A stretch of DNA of 64,000 bases, from positions 548,908-612,907 of the forward strand of contig CAZDQF010000001.1 in assembly GCA_964507445.1 (NCBI GenBank), read 5' to 3'. Of this stretch, positions 62,044 through 64,000 are shown piece after piece. The notes below the pieces were generated by a model that had not been told where the DNA came from, searched no databases, and saw only the letters and a program-made list of their open reading frames with translations. Origin of the DNA: GCA-2683135 sp964507445. GTDB lineage: Bacteria; Planctomycetota; GCA-002687715. Positions within the stretch are counted from its first letter, which is position 1. Every line of letters starts with the position of its first letter. The position numbers and the translations under genes were made by a program.

Positions 62044-63213
62044 GTGAGCATGGACGGACACTCGGAACAACAATTCGCAGCGTGGGGCGCCATGGCTCCG
62101 GACGCCCCCGGTCGCGAGGTGCTGGTGGTGAGTCCCCGCCCTGAACGCGACCACAGGCTCTACGACATGCTCTCCGCCTTCGGACACACTTGCTCCGCCT
62201 GGTGGCCTCGGGGTACCGCCGACTCCCCTGGTCATCATGTGCAGACGTTCCACGACCCCGGTGACCTGCCGCCCACCGAGGTCGTCGTCCTCGGCCCCTT
62301 GGGTTCGGCAGAGCACGCTGACGCCGCTGAGGCGATGATCGCCGCCGCGGAGCACCCTCATGTCGAGCGGCTGATCATCCGATCTCGTCGGCCCGCCCCG
62401 TGCCGCACCGAGGACGAGCTGAGAGACCGCGCCGAAGCTCGGGGTTGCTCGACCGTGGTGCTCCAGTACGGCGAAGAGTACGGCGACGGCAACCCCGGCG
62501 TCTTCGGTCTTGTCCTCGAAGACGCCGACACCGTGGAGTCGGGTCACGCCCCCCGCCTGAGTCCGGATCAGCAGTTCGATCCCATCCACGAGTTGGACGT
62601 GGCCCAGGCCATCGCCCTGGCGGTTCATCAGGGCCACGGCCGCTACGAGATCAACGGTTTGGGGCCCACCACCGTGGCGAGCCTCACTGAGGCGCTGGTC
62701 CCCCACTGCGCCGCCCTGGGGTGGGCTCTCCCGGACGCCCTCCGAGCCGGATCGCCTCAGCGCGCCACGTCGGGCCCGCCGGGAGACTCCGCGCGGGCCA
62801 GCCAGGACCTGGGGTACTCCCCTCGCAGAGACCCGGACCAGGATCTCCCCGAGTTTGCGCAGGCTCACATCGCACGCCGCCTCCGTCGACGTCACCCGGA
62901 TGGCCGGAGGCCCTTCCATGCCCAGGGTCAGTGGCTGAAGCTGGATGAGGCGCCGAGCTCTCGCGACCGGGACCTGGCCAACCACCAGGTGACCCTCGTC
63001 CGACTGGAGGACGGCCAGTCAGTCATCATGACACCTCAGGATCTGGTCCCGGGCTACTCATCCGTACGGCCTCACCAGCCCGCCCATGTCGGATTGCGAG
63101 AGCTCTGCGAAGACGCGCTCGATCGGGGCTTTGATGACCGCTGGCTCAGCGTCCTCATCTCGTTCGCCGCCAACCAGCGCATGCTGCGCTCCTCATCGGA
63201 TCTGGACTCGTGA
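62044..63213 (+). CDS. SDR/epimerase-like protein with degenerate nucleotide site
   Basis: A 389-residue protein from the GTG at 62044, or 387 residues from the ATG at 62050. The first ~230 residues follow the plan of extended short-chain dehydrogenases (NAD-dependent sugar epimerases): a first strand REVLVVSPRPERDHRLYDML, TVVLQYGEEYGDGNPGVF in the place of the yGp loop, and FDPIHELDVAQAIALAVHQG and GRYEINGLGPTTVASLTEAL at the end. The glycine-rich cofactor loop (GxxGxxG) and a YxxxK pair are not visible, so it may be non-catalytic. The C-terminal ~150 residues are unrecognised. No Shine-Dalgarno sequence precedes the start. It is coupled to the methyltransferase by GTGA. Confidence 0.68.
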   Translation: MSMDGHSEQQFAAWGAMAPDAPGREVLVVSPRPERDHRLYDMLSAFGHTCSAWWPRGTADSPGHHVQTFHDPGDLPPTEVVVLGPLGSAEHADAAEAMIAAAEHPHVERLIIRSRRPAPCRTEDELRDRAEARGCSTVVLQYGEEYGDGNPGVFGLVLEDADTVESGHAPRLSPDQQFDPIHELDVAQAIALAVHQGHGRYEINGLGPTTVASLTEALVPHCAALGWALPDALRAGSPQRATSGPPGDSARASQDLGYSPRRDPDQDLPEFAQAHIARRLRRRHPDGRRPFHAQGQWLKLDEAPSSRDRDLANHQVTLVRLEDGQSVIMTPQDLVPGYSSVRPHQPAHVGLRELCEDALDRGFDDRWLSVLISFAANQRMLRSSSDLDS

Positions 63214-63908
63214 ACATCGACGACGCCAAGGCACGGATGCTGGACCAGATCGTCGGGGCGGGCATCGAGATCGGCGCCTACAGGAATCCACTCCCGGTCC
63301 GCAACGGGACGGTGCGATACGTCGACCTGTTCACCCCAGAGCAGGCCGCGCGCATGTTCCCCGAGTCAGACGACCGTGACGGGGTCGTCACTCCAGACAT
63401 CATCGCACCGGCGGACGACCTCGGCGTCTTGGAAGACAAGACCTTGGACTTCGTCCTCACGAGCCACGTGCTGGAGCACCTGCCGGACCCGATCAAGGCG
63501 CTCAAGGAGTGGCATCGCACGCTGAAGCCCGGCGGGATGATGCTCCTCATCCTGCCCGACAAGCGGAACACCTTCGATCTGCCGCGGCCCTACACACCGC
63601 TCACTCACCTCATCCAGGATCATCAAGAGGACGCGGAGAGCGACTCGAGAAAGGCGCGCGACCGAGAGCACTTTCGGGAGTGGGCCCGATGGGTCAACGG
63701 AATGCGAGGCGACGCCCAGGTGGAGCTGTGGGCCGACCTGCTCCACCGCGCCGGTTATCCCATCCACTACCACTGCTGGCGACTGAGCGACCTGCTTGAC
63801 CTCACGGAACACCTCCGCGAAGAAGAGGGGCTCCCCCTGGAGGTCGTGGACACCGCGGAGGCAGCTCGCTGCTTCGAGTTCGCCCTCCTCCTGCGGCGAT
63901 CCGGGTAA
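63210..63908 (+). CDS. Class I SAM-dependent methyltransferase
   Basis: A 232-residue protein with a GTG start overlapping the previous stop (GTGA). Motif I is GIEIGAYRNPLPV with Glu20, the next acidic residue is in VRYVDLFTPEQAA, and the core block is LDFVLTSHVLEHLPDPIKAL then WHRTLKPGGMMLLILPDKRN. The following PRPYTPLTHLIQDHQEDAES is a phrase common in methyltransferases of surface-polysaccharide clusters. It probably methylates a sugar or a glycan end. The next 92 bases to the window end hold no convincing gene. Confidence 0.88.
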   Translation: MNIDDAKARMLDQIVGAGIEIGAYRNPLPVRNGTVRYVDLFTPEQAARMFPESDDRDGVVTPDIIAPADDLGVLEDKTLDFVLTSHVLEHLPDPIKALKEWHRTLKPGGMMLLILPDKRNTFDLPRPYTPLTHLIQDHQEDAESDSRKARDREHFREWARWVNGMRGDAQVELWADLLHRAGYPIHYHCWRLSDLLDLTEHLREEEGLPLEVVDTAEAARCFEFALLLRRSG

Positions 63909-64000
63909 TCCAGACCGCCCCATCTTCAGCTGCTCTCTCCCGCGTCATCGGGGCGCCCCCAAGGTGCGCGGCCCCGCCGCTCACCTCCGCGCGACCAGCC

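Noticed and set aside
63802..63984. 60-codon minus-strand frame at the window end
   Set aside because: Overlaps the methyltransferase end, has no motif and is Gly/Arg/Pro-rich.

Overview
The window is GC-rich, densely coded DNA from a planctomycete-type bacterium (Planctomycetota/PVC group). The assignment rests on gene families typical of that phylum: three pairs of secreted PSD1-type proteins (planctomycete cytochrome c + DUF1549 + DUF1553) with DUF1501 partners, a giant PVC-type haem-binding protein, several large transmembrane Ser/Thr kinases, and kinases fused to formylglycine-generating-enzyme-like (SUMF1) domains. No rRNA, tRNA, CRISPR array, insertion sequence or phage gene was recognised. 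Most genes lie in tight operons with 4-base ATGA or GTGA overlaps.

Region 1 (1-8.8 kb): two convergent PSD1/DUF1501 pairs, probably secreted and involved in handling large extracellular substrates (exact role unknown). Region 2 (9-15.7 kb, minus strand): a coupled five-gene unit of a sulfotransferase, a metallo-beta-lactamase-fold protein with a degenerate metal site, a Wzt-type polysaccharide-export ATPase, CysD and CysNC. It links PAPS synthesis, sulfonation and glycan export, and is my best candidate for a little-described system. Region 3 (15.8-21 kb): formate-tetrahydrofolate ligase and a kinase-SUMF1 receptor. Region 4 (21.2-27.7 kb): a 1642-residue secreted SGNH / beta-propeller / HEAT / PA14 / cupredoxin / cytochrome c protein, facing a membrane-anchored PQQ-like propeller.

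Region 5 (27.8-35.4 kb, minus strand): a complete MoxR-DUF58-Bat operon of eight coupled genes. Region 6 (35.5-49.8 kb): mostly secreted proteins. These are a thioredoxin-like/EF-hand protein, a VOC-bicupin fusion, a propeller glycosidase-like protein, a diheme cytochrome, a small SUMF1-like protein, a third PSD1/DUF1501 pair, a ThuA-like protein and a sialidase-like BNR protein. Region 7 (50-52 kb): three unrecognised membrane proteins in one operon.

Region 8 (52-61.5 kb): a signalling island with a sigma-region-2-like protein lacking region 4, a kinase-SUMF1 receptor, and two tandem paralogous kinase-TPR receptors, closed by a strong hairpin. Region 9 (61.5-64 kb): a small lipoprotein with six Cys-Cys pairs, and an SDR-like protein coupled to a glycan-cluster-type methyltransferase. 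The last pair may be the start of a surface-polysaccharide locus continuing outside the window.
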